Assembly: GCA_003233535.1 (NCBI GenBank)
Contig: QIMA01000328.1
Location: forward strand, 1-5,431
Direction of reading: 5' to 3'
Source: Rhodanobacteraceae bacterium
GTDB lineage: Bacteria; Pseudomonadota; Gammaproteobacteria; Xanthomonadales; SZUA-5
DNA: 5,431 nucleotides
Shown here in pieces: positions 1 through 5,431 of the stretch (positions are counted from its first letter, which is position 1; each line of letters begins with the position of its first letter). The position numbers and the translations under genes were made by a program. The notes beneath the pieces were generated by a model that did not search any database, was not told the DNA's origin, and saw nothing but the letters and a program-made list of their open reading frames with translations.

Positions 1-119
1 TCAGTCGGGTGTATGAACCACTACACCGCTCCCTTTTCTTGAAAAAACACTGTGAAAAACCACTGGACAATCAATGTCCTGCGCGATCATCACGCGAGTT
101 CATGAAATTCCGGGTTAGC
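1..119 (-). repeat. MITE-like repeat, left copy (inverted relative to the right copy, probably cut by window edge)
   Basis: Read on the minus strand, this stretch matches 5271-5374 almost base for base. I count four substitutions, a one-base gap near the outer end, and a block of about 16 extra bases in this copy. The end facing maeB (about 108-119) carries the terminal motif seen in the right copy, here as AACCCGGAATTTCATGAA on the minus strand. The match still holds at base 1, and the right copy continues for at least 57 bases past the equivalent point, so this copy probably extends beyond the window. It contains no credible open frame. The short plus-strand ORF starting at base 9 crosses the repeat and the terminator and has no family resemblance. 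The insertion lies downstream of maeB. The class of element is inferred; the repetition is directly visible. Confidence 0.8.
41..66. repeat. 13-bp imperfect tandem duplication inside the left repeat copy
   Basis: Two adjacent 13-mers, GAAAAAACACTGT (41-53) and GAAAAACCACTGG (54-66), agree at 11 of 13 positions. The right repeat copy has only the equivalent of the second unit, so this duplication accounts for most of the length difference between the copies. It probably arose by replication slippage after the copies separated. Confidence 0.6.
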
Positions 120-148
120 TGTGCCGCACGGCAGACTCCAACAGCTAC

Positions 149-178
149 AAAAAGCCCGAGCCTAGGCTCGGGCTTTTT
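149..178 (-). terminator. Rho-independent terminator downstream of maeB, symmetrical and possibly bidirectional
   Basis: This is a perfect 30-base palindrome. Its stem core is AGCCCGAGCC pairing with GGCTCGGGCT, flanked by five A on one side and five T on the other. It begins 23 bases past the maeB stop codon, so on the minus strand it reads as a GC-rich hairpin followed by a U-tract, as expected for intrinsic termination of the maeB transcript. The symmetry gives the plus strand an equally good hairpin and T-tract, so it could also stop transcription entering from the left, where the repeat lies. Confidence 0.92.
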
Positions 179-201
179 GCTTTCAACTGAGTTTGCGCGA
201 G

Positions 202-2496
202 TTAGTCTGCTGCTGTCATCCGCCCGCGAATCTGCGCTTCCACAACTGCCAGCGCGGACATATTGACCAATCGGCGCACCGTACAGGAGTTGGTCAATAC
301 GTAGGCCGGTTTGGATAGGCCCATCAGTATCGGTCCGAGGGCGACGCCGTCGGTCATTACGCGAGTCATGTTGAAGCTGATGTGGGCGGCATCCAAGTTC
401 GGGAAGACGAACAAGTTGGCGGCGCCACGCAGCGTCGATTCGGGCATGATCCGCTGACGCAGAGATTCGCTGAGAGCGGCATCAGCGTGCATTTCACCTT
501 CAACTTCCAGGTCTGGTGCCTTCTCGTGAATGATGGCCAGCGCATCGCGCATCTTCCGCGCTGACGGTTCTTCGTGGCTACCAAAGCTGCTCATGCTCAG
601 CAGCGCGACACGCGGGGTGATGCCGAAGATTTGCAGCCGCTGTGCCGCCATCAGTGCCGACTGCGCGATTTGCTCTGCGCTCGGATCGGTCTGCACATAA
701 GTGTCGGTGAAAAAGAACACGCCTTTGTTACTGGTCACCGCCGACAACGCAGACGCGCAGGTGGCTTTGGGATCGAGGCCCAGCACGTCAGTGACGTGTT
801 TGAATTTGGTCCCATAGCGCCCTACCACGCCGCAAATCATCGAGTCGGCTTCGCCGCGTTTGACCATCAGTGCGGCGATCACTGTGCTGCGGGAACGCAC
901 GATTGCCTTGGCCATCGGTGGCGTCACGCCGCGGCGCGACATGATCTGGTGGTACTCCTGCCAGTATTCATTGAAGCGCGGGTCAGAGTGGATGTTGGTC
1001 AGTTCGTAATGCTCGCCTTGCTTCAGGCGCAGCCCTAGCCGCTTGATCCGCTTTTCGATGACATCGGGCCGACCAACCAGAATCGCGCGGGCCAAGCCTT
1101 CGTCGACCAGAGTTTGCACGGCGCGCAGCACCTGCTCTTCTTCGCCTTCGGCAAACACCACGCGTTTGGGATCCGCTTTGGCTGCATCGAATACCGGCTT
1201 CATCAGCAGCCCGGTGCGGAACACGAATTGATTGAGTTTCTGCTCGTAGGCCGCCATGTCAGTAAGCGGGCGCGTGGCGACGCCGGAGTCCATCGCCGCT
1301 TGGGCGACCGCCTTAGATACCCGAACTACCAAGCGCGGGTCGAACGGCTGCGGGATCAGGTATTCCGGTCCAAACGAGACCTCCTTGCCGCCGTAGGCCG
1401 CGGCTGCGACATCGGACACGGTCTCTCGTGCCAGAGCGGCGATAGCCTTAACCGCAGCCAGCTTCATTGCTTCGTTAATGGTGCTGGCACCTACGTCCAG
1501 TGCGCCGCGGAACATGTACGGGAAGCACAGAACGTTGTTGACCTGATTGGGAAAGTCAGAACGCCCCGTGGCCATGATGCAGTCTGGTCGTGCTTGTTTA
1601 GCCAAGTCCGGCATGATTTCCGGTACCGGGTTAGCCAGCGCCAGAATCACTGGGCGCGCGGCCATCGACTTCAGCATTTCCGGCTTGAGCACGCCAGCGG
1701 CGGACACGCCCAAGAACACATCGGCGCCATCTAGCGCCTCGGCCAAGGTCCGTGCAGAGGTGTCCTGCACGTATTTGCTCTTGGACTCGTCCATGTCCTC
1801 GGTGCGGCCCAGATACACCACGCCTTTGCGATCGCAGATGGTGATGTTCTCGCGTTTAACGCCCAGGCTACACATCATGTCCAAACAGGCAATGCCGGCG
1901 GCGCCAGCACCGGATGCAACGACCTTAACCTCGTCAAGCTTCTTGCCAATGACTTCCAGCGCGTTGTAGAGCGCCGCGCCGACAATGATGGCGGTACCGT
2001 GTTGGTCATCGTGGAACACCGGAATGTTCATCCGCTCGCGCAGTTTGCGCTCGATGTAGAAACATTCCGGGGCCTTGAAGTCTTCCAAATTAATGCCGCC
2101 GAACGTCGGCTCCAGCGAGGCGATGGTGTCGACCAATTTGTCGGGGTCGCTTTCGTCGATTTCGATGTCGAACACGTCGATGCCGGCGAACTTCTGAAAC
2201 AGTACGCCCTTGCCTTCCATCACCGGCTTAGAGGCCAGCGGCCCGATGTTACCCAGGCCTAGAACGGCAGTGCCGTTACTGATCACCGCGACCAAATTTC
2301 CGCGCGCGGTAAGGGTGGACGCCTCAGCCGGGTCATCGACGATTGCGTTGCATGCTGCGGCGACGCCGGGCGAGTATGCTAGGGATAGATCTCGCTGTGT
2401 CGTAAGCGCCTTAGTTGGCGCCACTTTTATCTTGCCCGGCGGGTCCTGCCGGTGGTAATCGAGCGCCGCTTGCGCGAGCGAATCAGAGACCGACAT
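202..2496 (-). CDS. maeB: Malic enzyme, large MaeB type with C-terminal phosphotransacetylase-like domain
   Basis: Cytoplasmic oxidative decarboxylation of malate to pyruvate and CO2, reducing NAD(P)+; the cofactor preference cannot be read here. The 764 residues match the usual length of about 760 for the two-domain family. The malic domain has AYSPGVA (Tyr41), MEGKG (Lys96, likely catalytic), LEDF (Glu138, Asp139) and FHDDQHGTA (Asp163/164) for the divalent metal. The Rossmann motif GAGAAG spans 196-201. ALANPVPEI (286-294) and SDFPNQVNN (313-321) are further family signatures. From about residue 430 to the end it resembles phosphotransacetylase, with SMSSFGS near 634 and [12 protein letters not shown] near 698. 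In MaeB proteins this domain is regarded as regulatory (acetyl-CoA response) rather than catalytic. The ATG at 2496 was chosen because GGGGAG (2505-2510) precedes it by 8 bases and it matches the family N-terminus. An in-frame TTG at 2598 would run through the promoter region. It is divergent from pgk. No lesion is visible. Confidence 0.95.
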   Translation of the reverse strand: MSVSDSLAQAALDYHRQDPPGKIKVAPTKALTTQRDLSLAYSPGVAAACNAIVDDPAEASTLTARGNLVAVISNGTAVLGLGNIGPLASKPVMEGKGVLFQKFAGIDVFDIEIDESDPDKLVDTIASLEPTFGGINLEDFKAPECFYIERKLRERMNIPVFHDDQHGTAIIVGAALYNALEVIGKKLDEVKVVASGAGAAGIACLDMMCSLGVKRENITICDRKGVVYLGRTEDMDESKSKYVQDTSARTLAEALDGADVFLGVSAAGVLKPEMLKSMAARPVILALANPVPEIMPDLAKQARPDCIMATGRSDFPNQVNNVLCFPYMFRGALDVGASTINEAMKLAAVKAIAALARETVSDVAAAAYGGKEVSFGPEYLIPQPFDPRLVVRVSKAVAQAAMDSGVATRPLTDMAAYEQKLNQFVFRTGLLMKPVFDAAKADPKRVVFAEGEEEQVLRAVQTLVDEGLARAILVGRPDVIEKRIKRLGLRLKQGEHYELTNIHSDPRFNEYWQEYHQIMSRRGVTPPMAKAIVRSRSTVIAALMVKRGEADSMICGVVGRYGTKFKHVTDVLGLDPKATCASALSAVTSNKGVFFFTDTYVQTDPSAEQIAQSALMAAQRLQIFGITPRVALLSMSSFGSHEEPSARKMRDALAIIHEKAPDLEVEGEMHADAALSESLRQRIMPESTLRGAANLFVFPNLDAAHISFNMTRVMTDGVALGPILMGLSKPAYVLTNSCTVRRLVNMSALAVVEAQIRGRMTAAD

Positions 2497-2504
2497 TCTG
2501 CTTT

Positions 2505-2510
2505 CTCCCC
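2505..2510 (-). promoter_or_regulatory. Ribosome binding site deciding the maeB start
   Basis: GGGGAG on the minus strand, 8 bases upstream of the ATG at 2496. It supports that start over the in-frame TTG 34 codons upstream. Confidence 0.75.
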
Positions 2511-2529
2511 AGCCGTTTACGAGCCCGCG

Positions 2530-2556
2530 AGCATAACATGCAGGTCCCGACAGCAA
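2530..2556 (-). promoter_or_regulatory. Candidate sigma-70 promoter for maeB (extended -10)
   Basis: On the minus strand, TGTTATGCT gives an extended -10 (TGn plus TATGCT at 2530-2535). A -35-like TTGCTG (2551-2556) lies upstream with a short 15-base spacer. The extended -10 would compensate for the poor spacing. Transcription would begin near 2523, leaving a leader of about 27 bases that includes the Shine-Dalgarno sequence. This rests on motif reading only. Confidence 0.4.
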
Positions 2557-2576
2557 GCTTGATAAACAGCTAGAAT
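2547..2576 (+). promoter_or_regulatory. Candidate sigma-70 promoter for pgk(-pyk)
   Basis: A -35-like CCGACA (2547-2552; 4 of 6 consensus positions), an 18-base spacer and a -10 TAGAAT (2571-2576; 5 of 6) would start transcription near 2583, about 30 bases before the pgk ATG. Its -35 overlaps that of the maeB candidate on the other strand, so the two promoters would compete for the same DNA face. Motif reading only. Confidence 0.4.
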
Positions 2577-2613
2577 CGGCGCCTCCCACGGTGATCAAAA
2601 CGGGCCTTTTTCA

Positions 2614-3804
2614 ATGAGTTTTTTGCGCATGCAGCAGTTGCCTTTACAAGGCCGGCGAGTACTGATCCGAGAAGATCTAAACGTGCCCTTGGAGAGCGGG
2701 CGCATAACCAGCACGACGCGGCTACAAGCGGCGCTGCCAGCGCTGAAAATGGCGCGCGATGCGGGCGCCCGCACTGTGGTGATTTCGCATCTCGGACGTC
2801 CCAAAGAAGGCGAGTACGCCGCCGCCGCATCGCTGACGCCGGTGGCTGCTTGGCTGACCGAAGCGCTGGGACAGCCGGTGAAGCTGGTTGTTGACTGGGT
2901 TGATGGTGTGGAGCTTGCCGATGGCGAAATCGCACTGGCCGAAAACGTGCGCTTTAACGTTGGCGAAAAAGCCAACGACGAAGCGCTTTCGCGGCGCATG
3001 GCAGCAGCGTGCGATATCTACGTGATGGACGCGTTTGCGACCGCGCATCGCGCCCAGGCAAGCACCCACGGTGTTGCTCGTTTCGCGCCGCAGGCATGTG
3101 CCGGTCCACTGCTGGCGGCCGAGTTGGACGCGCTCGGCCGTGCACTGAAATCACCGGCTCGACCGCTGGTGGCAATCGTCGCTGGGTCGAAGGTTTCGAC
3201 TAAGCTGGAATTGCTCAGCGAACTGATCTCGCGGGTCGACGTGTTGGTAGTAGGCGGCGGCATTGCCAACACATTCCTCGCCGCGCAGGGCCACCCTATT
3301 GGAACTTCGCTCTACGAACCCGATCTGGTCGATGTCGCCAAGCAGATAATGGCTAAGGCGGGCAGTCGCGGAGTCCAACTGCCCTTACCCGTAGACGTGG
3401 TCACCGCGCCCGCATTTGCTGCCGACGCACAGGCGACTGTCGTCGCTGTTGAGGCGGTGTCCAAAGATCAGATGATTCTCGACATCGGTCCCGATACCGC
3501 ATCTGCCTACATGGAGATGCTCGCCGAAGCTGGAACGGTGGTTTGGAACGGGCCTGTCGGCGTTTTTGAATTCGATAGTTTCGCTCAAGGTACCAAGAGC
3601 TTGGCTGGGGCAGTTGCGGCGAGCAAAGCGTTCTCGATCGCCGGCGGTGGTGACACCTTGGCAGCGATAGAGAAGTTCGGCGTTTCCAGTCAGATCGATT
3701 ACATTTCGACCGGTGGCGGGGCCTTCTTAGAGTTCCTAGAAGGTAAAGTGCTGCCTGCAGTCGAAATCCTCGAAAGCCGCGCAGCGGCGGGAGCTAGCGC
3801 ATGA
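2614..3804 (+). CDS. pgk: Phosphoglycerate kinase
   Basis: Glycolysis/gluconeogenesis in the cytoplasm: 1,3-bisphosphoglycerate + ADP to and from 3-phosphoglycerate + ATP. The 396 residues fit bacterial Pgk (about 387-400). N-terminal substrate domain: REDLNVP (19-25, Asp21 and Asn23), Arg36, SHLGRP (58-63, His59 and Arg62), ENVRFN with Arg113, and [14 protein letters not shown] (138-151, Arg146). C-terminal nucleotide domain: GSKVSTK (191-197), [17 protein letters not shown] (311-319, Glu319) and GGGDTLAA (344-351), ending in the family signature [13 protein letters not shown]. All expected active-site residues are present, so the gene looks functional. The ATG at 2614 gives the normal Pgk N-terminus, but the upstream sequence (CGGG followed by a T-run) is a poor Shine-Dalgarno. 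A second in-frame ATG at 2629 is possible but less family-like. Its last bases overlap the pyk start (ATGA), implying co-transcription and translational coupling. Confidence 0.97.
   Translation: MSFLRMQQLPLQGRRVLIREDLNVPLESGRITSTTRLQAALPALKMARDAGARTVVISHLGRPKEGEYAAAASLTPVAAWLTEALGQPVKLVVDWVDGVELADGEIALAENVRFNVGEKANDEALSRRMAAACDIYVMDAFATAHRAQASTHGVARFAPQACAGPLLAAELDALGRALKSPARPLVAIVAGSKVSTKLELLSELISRVDVLVVGGGIANTFLAAQGHPIGTSLYEPDLVDVAKQIMAKAGSRGVQLPLPVDVVTAPAFAADAQATVVAVEAVSKDQMILDIGPDTASAYMEMLAEAGTVVWNGPVGVFEFDSFAQGTKSLAGAVAASKAFSIAGGGDTLAAIEKFGVSSQIDYISTGGGAFLEFLEGKVLPAVEILESRAAAGASA
3789..3793 (+). promoter_or_regulatory. Ribosome binding site for the original pyk start, inside the pgk 3' end
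   Basis: GGGAG lies 7 bases before the ATG at 3801. It fixes the ancestral pyk start there, not at the later GTG 3906 or ATG 3921, and so shows that the TAA at 3891 falls inside the real reading frame. Confidence 0.75.
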
Positions 3805-5267
3805 ACCAAAGTGATCACCTAAGGCGTACCCGAATCATCGCGACCTTAGGTCCGGCGACTGATCGTCCGGGCATGTTGGCTAAAGTCTTGTAAGCCGGTG
3901 CGGACGTGGTGCGTCTGAATATGTCGCATGGCGAAGCCGACGATCACCTCAGGCGCGCCGCTCAAGTGCGCGAAATTGCTACAGAGATGGGGCGCGAGGT
4001 TGGCATTCTGGCTGACTTGCAGGGGCCGAAGATTCGTATCGACAAGTTTGAGAACGACTCAGTCGTGTTAGAAGCGGAGCAACCCTTCATTCTCGATTGT
4101 GCCTTGGAAACTGAATTGGGCACTCAGGACCGAGTCGGCGTGGGCTACAAAAGCCTGAATAAAGACGTGACCGCAGGCGACACCTTGCTGATTGACGATG
4201 GACTGATCACCGTGACCGTGGAGAAAGTAAGTGGCACGGAGATTCACACCAAGGTGGTACACGGCGGCAAGCTGTCTAACCGTAAAGGGATCAATCGGCT
4301 GGGCGGCGGGCTTTCGCTCAAGGCTCTATCGGCAAAAGATCGGCAAGACATCGTGCTCGCGGCGAAGATGGGGGCTGACTACCTAGCCGTTTCGTTTGTT
4401 TGTGACGCCGGCGACATGCGCGAGGCGCGCGCGCTGCTGCGTGCCAGCGGATCGTCTGCCGGGCTGGTTGCAAAGATCGAACGCGTCGAAGCGATCGCCA
4501 ACTTGGTCGAAATTGCAGATGCCTCAGACGCGGTGCTGGTAGCCCGCGGGGATTTGGGCGTGGAGATCAATTACGCCGAACTACCTGGACTGCAGAAGAA
4601 GATCATCCGTGAGTCCTTGGCTCGCAGCCGCGTTGTGATTACAGCCACCCAAATGCTGCAGTCGATGGTGGACGCGCCTATTCCCACGCGGGCCGAAGTG
4701 CTCGACGTCGCCAACGCGGTGATCGACGGCACCGACGCGGTGATGCTGTCGGAGGAGACCGCAGCCGGTAAACATCCGCACAAGGCCGTGGCGGCAATGC
4801 GCGAGATCTGCATCGCCGCCGAACGCCAGTTCGTCGCCCCCGACACGCCGCCGGACTCCGGGCTGGAGCGAACCGATCAGGCGATTGCCATGGCCGCGAT
4901 GTATTTGGCGATTCGCGTCGGCGTGCGCGCGATCATTGCGCTGACCGAGTCCGGGGCAACGGCCCAGTGGCTAAGCCGGGTGCGGTCAGAGATCCCAATC
5001 TACGCGATGACCCGTCATCAGCAGGCTCGGCAGCGGATGCGGCTGTTTCGCGACGTGCACCCGGTGGCATTCGACGCTGGTGGTGGTGGCGCTACGCATG
5101 CGGCTCGATTGGCCGTGGAGTTGCTGCATGCACAGGGACGGCTAGATGTGGGTGATCGAGTGGTGCTCAGTACCGGTGACCACACCGGCTTGCTGGGCGG
5201 AACCAACACCCTGAAGTTGCTGCGCGTCGGCCGCGATGGCGTACCGGAAGGCATGAGCGATCTGTGA
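3801..5267 (+). pseudogene. pyk: Pyruvate kinase, interrupted by an in-frame stop at codon 31
   Basis: The product would convert PEP + ADP to pyruvate + ATP, the last step of glycolysis. The frame starts with a good Shine-Dalgarno and ATG overlapping the pgk stop, and codes RRTRIIATLGPATD, the typical pyruvate kinase N-terminus. It meets TAA at 3891-3893, then continues in the same frame as AGADVVRLNMSHG and stays open to TGA at 5265-5267. With the stop counted as residue 31 the product would be 488 residues, normal for the family. Remaining hallmarks: RLN (38-40), DLQGPKIR, NRKGINRLGGG, AKIER (Lys225, Glu227), VARGDLGVEI (Asp251, metal), TATQM, PTRAEVLDVANAVIDGTDAVML, and a complete C-terminal domain ending GGTNTLKLLRVG. 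Codon 201 is Cys where the family usually has Arg (SFVR). With no frameshift, the lesion is recent, a sequencing error, or (unlikely) read through. Gene identity is certain; functional status is not. Confidence 0.88.
3906..5267 (+). CDS. pyk: Open remainder of pyk after the stop (possible N-terminally truncated product)
   Basis: If translation restarts after the TAA, the candidates are GTG at 3906 (453 residues) or ATG at 3921 (448 residues). Neither has a convincing Shine-Dalgarno. The GTG start would keep the RLN substrate-binding motif but lose the first strand of the barrel (the ATLGPAT segment). The ATG start would also lose the Arg and Asn of RLN, which bind phosphate and potassium in characterised pyruvate kinases. 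Either product would probably be unstable or inactive. It is listed because automated gene callers are likely to report it; it should not be read as an intact enzyme. Confidence 0.35.
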   Translation: MVRLNMSHGEADDHLRRAAQVREIATEMGREVGILADLQGPKIRIDKFENDSVVLEAEQPFILDCALETELGTQDRVGVGYKSLNKDVTAGDTLLIDDGLITVTVEKVSGTEIHTKVVHGGKLSNRKGINRLGGGLSLKALSAKDRQDIVLAAKMGADYLAVSFVCDAGDMREARALLRASGSSAGLVAKIERVEAIANLVEIADASDAVLVARGDLGVEINYAELPGLQKKIIRESLARSRVVITATQMLQSMVDAPIPTRAEVLDVANAVIDGTDAVMLSEETAAGKHPHKAVAAMREICIAAERQFVAPDTPPDSGLERTDQAIAMAAMYLAIRVGVRAIIALTESGATAQWLSRVRSEIPIYAMTRHQQARQRMRLFRDVHPVAFDAGGGGATHAARLAVELLHAQGRLDVGDRVVLSTGDHTGLLGGTNTLKLLRVGRDGVPEGMSDL

Positions 5268-5295
5268 GTTGCTAGCCCGGATATTTCATGAACTC

Positions 5296-5310
5296 GCGCG
5301 ATGATCGCGC
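5296..5310. repeat. Perfect hairpin at the subterminal end of the right repeat
   Basis: GCGCGAT-G-ATCGCGC is a perfect 7-bp inverted repeat around one central base. The left copy (81-95) keeps it with one mismatch (GCGCGAT-C-ATCACGC). A hairpin this near the terminus could be a subterminal protein-binding site or an RNA stem in read-through transcripts from pyk. No T-tract follows, so it is not an intrinsic terminator. Confidence 0.5.
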
Positions 5311-5375
5311 AGGACATTGATTGCCCAGTGGTTTTTCTACAAGGAGCGGTGTAGTGGCTCATACACCCGACTGAG

Positions 5376-5393
5376 AAAAAATCGCTGGGCGAT
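5376..5393 (-). terminator. Weak minus-strand terminator-like hairpin inside the right repeat
   Basis: On the minus strand, ATCGC-CCA-GCGAT forms a 5-bp stem directly followed by six T. It could attenuate transcripts entering the pyk 3' end from the right. The stem is short, so the call is weak. Confidence 0.22.
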
Positions 5394-5431
5394 CAAGGGC
5401 CTAGCGAGGGCGCGTGAAGTTTATGAAACAT

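Larger units (their letters stand above)
5271..5431 (+). mobile_element. MITE-like element, right copy, with terminal inverted repeats (end at or just past window edge)
   Basis: It starts 3 bases after the pyk stop. Positions 5271-5374 are the inverted counterpart of 1-119. The two ends are inverted repeats of each other: 5281-5300 reads ATATTTCATGAACTCGCGCG, and the reverse complement of 5411-5431 reads ATGTTTCATAAACTT followed by CACGCG, about 17 of 20 positions alike with one gap. The left end is preceded by GCTAGCCCGG, whose mate should lie just past base 5431, giving an element of roughly 170 bases. No transposase or open frame is present, as expected of a non-autonomous element. The CCCGG-TTTCATGAA end recalls IS1380-family termini from memory; that assignment is weak. 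I see no downstream pyk terminator other than structures inside this element. Confidence 0.65.

Noticed and set aside
121..148. Small inverted repeat TGCCG-CA-CGGCA near 123-134
   Set aside because: A 5-bp stem with a 2-base loop and no T-tract; too small to assign a role beside the strong hairpin at 149-178.
9..266. Plus-strand 85-codon frame at the left edge
   Set aside because: It crosses the repeat, the terminator palindrome and the maeB 3' end, so it cannot be a conserved gene.
574..1734. Long plus-strand open frames (574-1038 and 1114-1734) antisense to maeB
   Set aside because: They lie wholly within the conserved maeB coding sequence, overlap each other in different frames, and their translations are His/Arg/Gly-rich with no recognisable domain. 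They are by-products of GC-rich codon use.
2497..2598. N-terminal extension of maeB to the in-frame TTG at 2598
   Set aside because: The extra 34 residues do not resemble the family, would cover the promoter region, and the ATG at 2496 has a clear Shine-Dalgarno.
2570..3378. Minus-strand open frames opposite pgk (such as 2570-2935, 2595-2999, 2722-3069, 3018-3272)
   Set aside because: All are covered by the well-conserved pgk frame and lack family resemblance or ribosome binding sites.
3891..3893. TAA reassigned as a sense codon, or a programmed recoding event
   Set aside because: maeB ends at TAA directly before a strong terminator, where read-through would run into the hairpin, so TAA is a normal stop here. 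No recoding structure is evident, and TAA is not the selenocysteine or pyrrolysine codon.
5018..5362. Minus-strand 114-codon frame running from the right repeat into the pyk 3' end
   Set aside because: Most of it is antisense to the conserved pyk C-terminal domain, the rest is non-coding repeat, and the translation has no recognisable features.

Overview
The window is a compact, GC-rich block of central carbon metabolism from a proteobacterium. The protein sequences look gammaproteobacterial. A malic enzyme divergent from pgk-pyk is an arrangement I recall, from memory and unverified, from Xanthomonas/Xylella-type genomes, so a Xanthomonadales relative is my best but tentative guess.

Layout, left to right. 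Positions 1-119 hold a non-coding repeat that is probably cut by the window edge. A perfectly symmetrical terminator hairpin follows at 149-178. maeB (202-2496, minus strand) encodes a full-length malic enzyme fused to a phosphotransacetylase-like domain. A divergent promoter region of 117 bp (2497-2613) separates it from pgk (2614-3804, plus strand; intact phosphoglycerate kinase). pyk (3801-5267, plus strand; pyruvate kinase) overlaps pgk by ATGA. Positions 5271-5431 hold a second, inverted copy of the left repeat, with recognisable terminal inverted repeats. It looks like a small non-autonomous (MITE-like) element.

The genes meet at the PEP/pyruvate node. Pgk makes 3-phosphoglycerate and ATP, pyruvate kinase would convert PEP to pyruvate and ATP, and malic enzyme makes pyruvate from malate. 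The main anomaly is an in-frame TAA at codon 31 of pyk (3891-3893). It lies between a well-formed start with a Shine-Dalgarno sequence and an otherwise intact 457-codon remainder, so pyk as read is a nonsense allele, a very young pseudogene, or a sequence error. A second oddity in pyk is a Cys where the family normally has a conserved Arg (codon 201). If pyk really is inactive, the neighbouring malic enzyme is an obvious alternative source of pyruvate.

The second anomaly is the pair of inverted repeats about 5.15 kb apart that bracket the whole block. Each sits just past the 3' end of a gene, with the same polarity relative to that gene. I see no tRNA, rRNA, CRISPR array, transposase gene or defence-type system. 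Apart from the pyk lesion and the repeats, this is ordinary housekeeping DNA.
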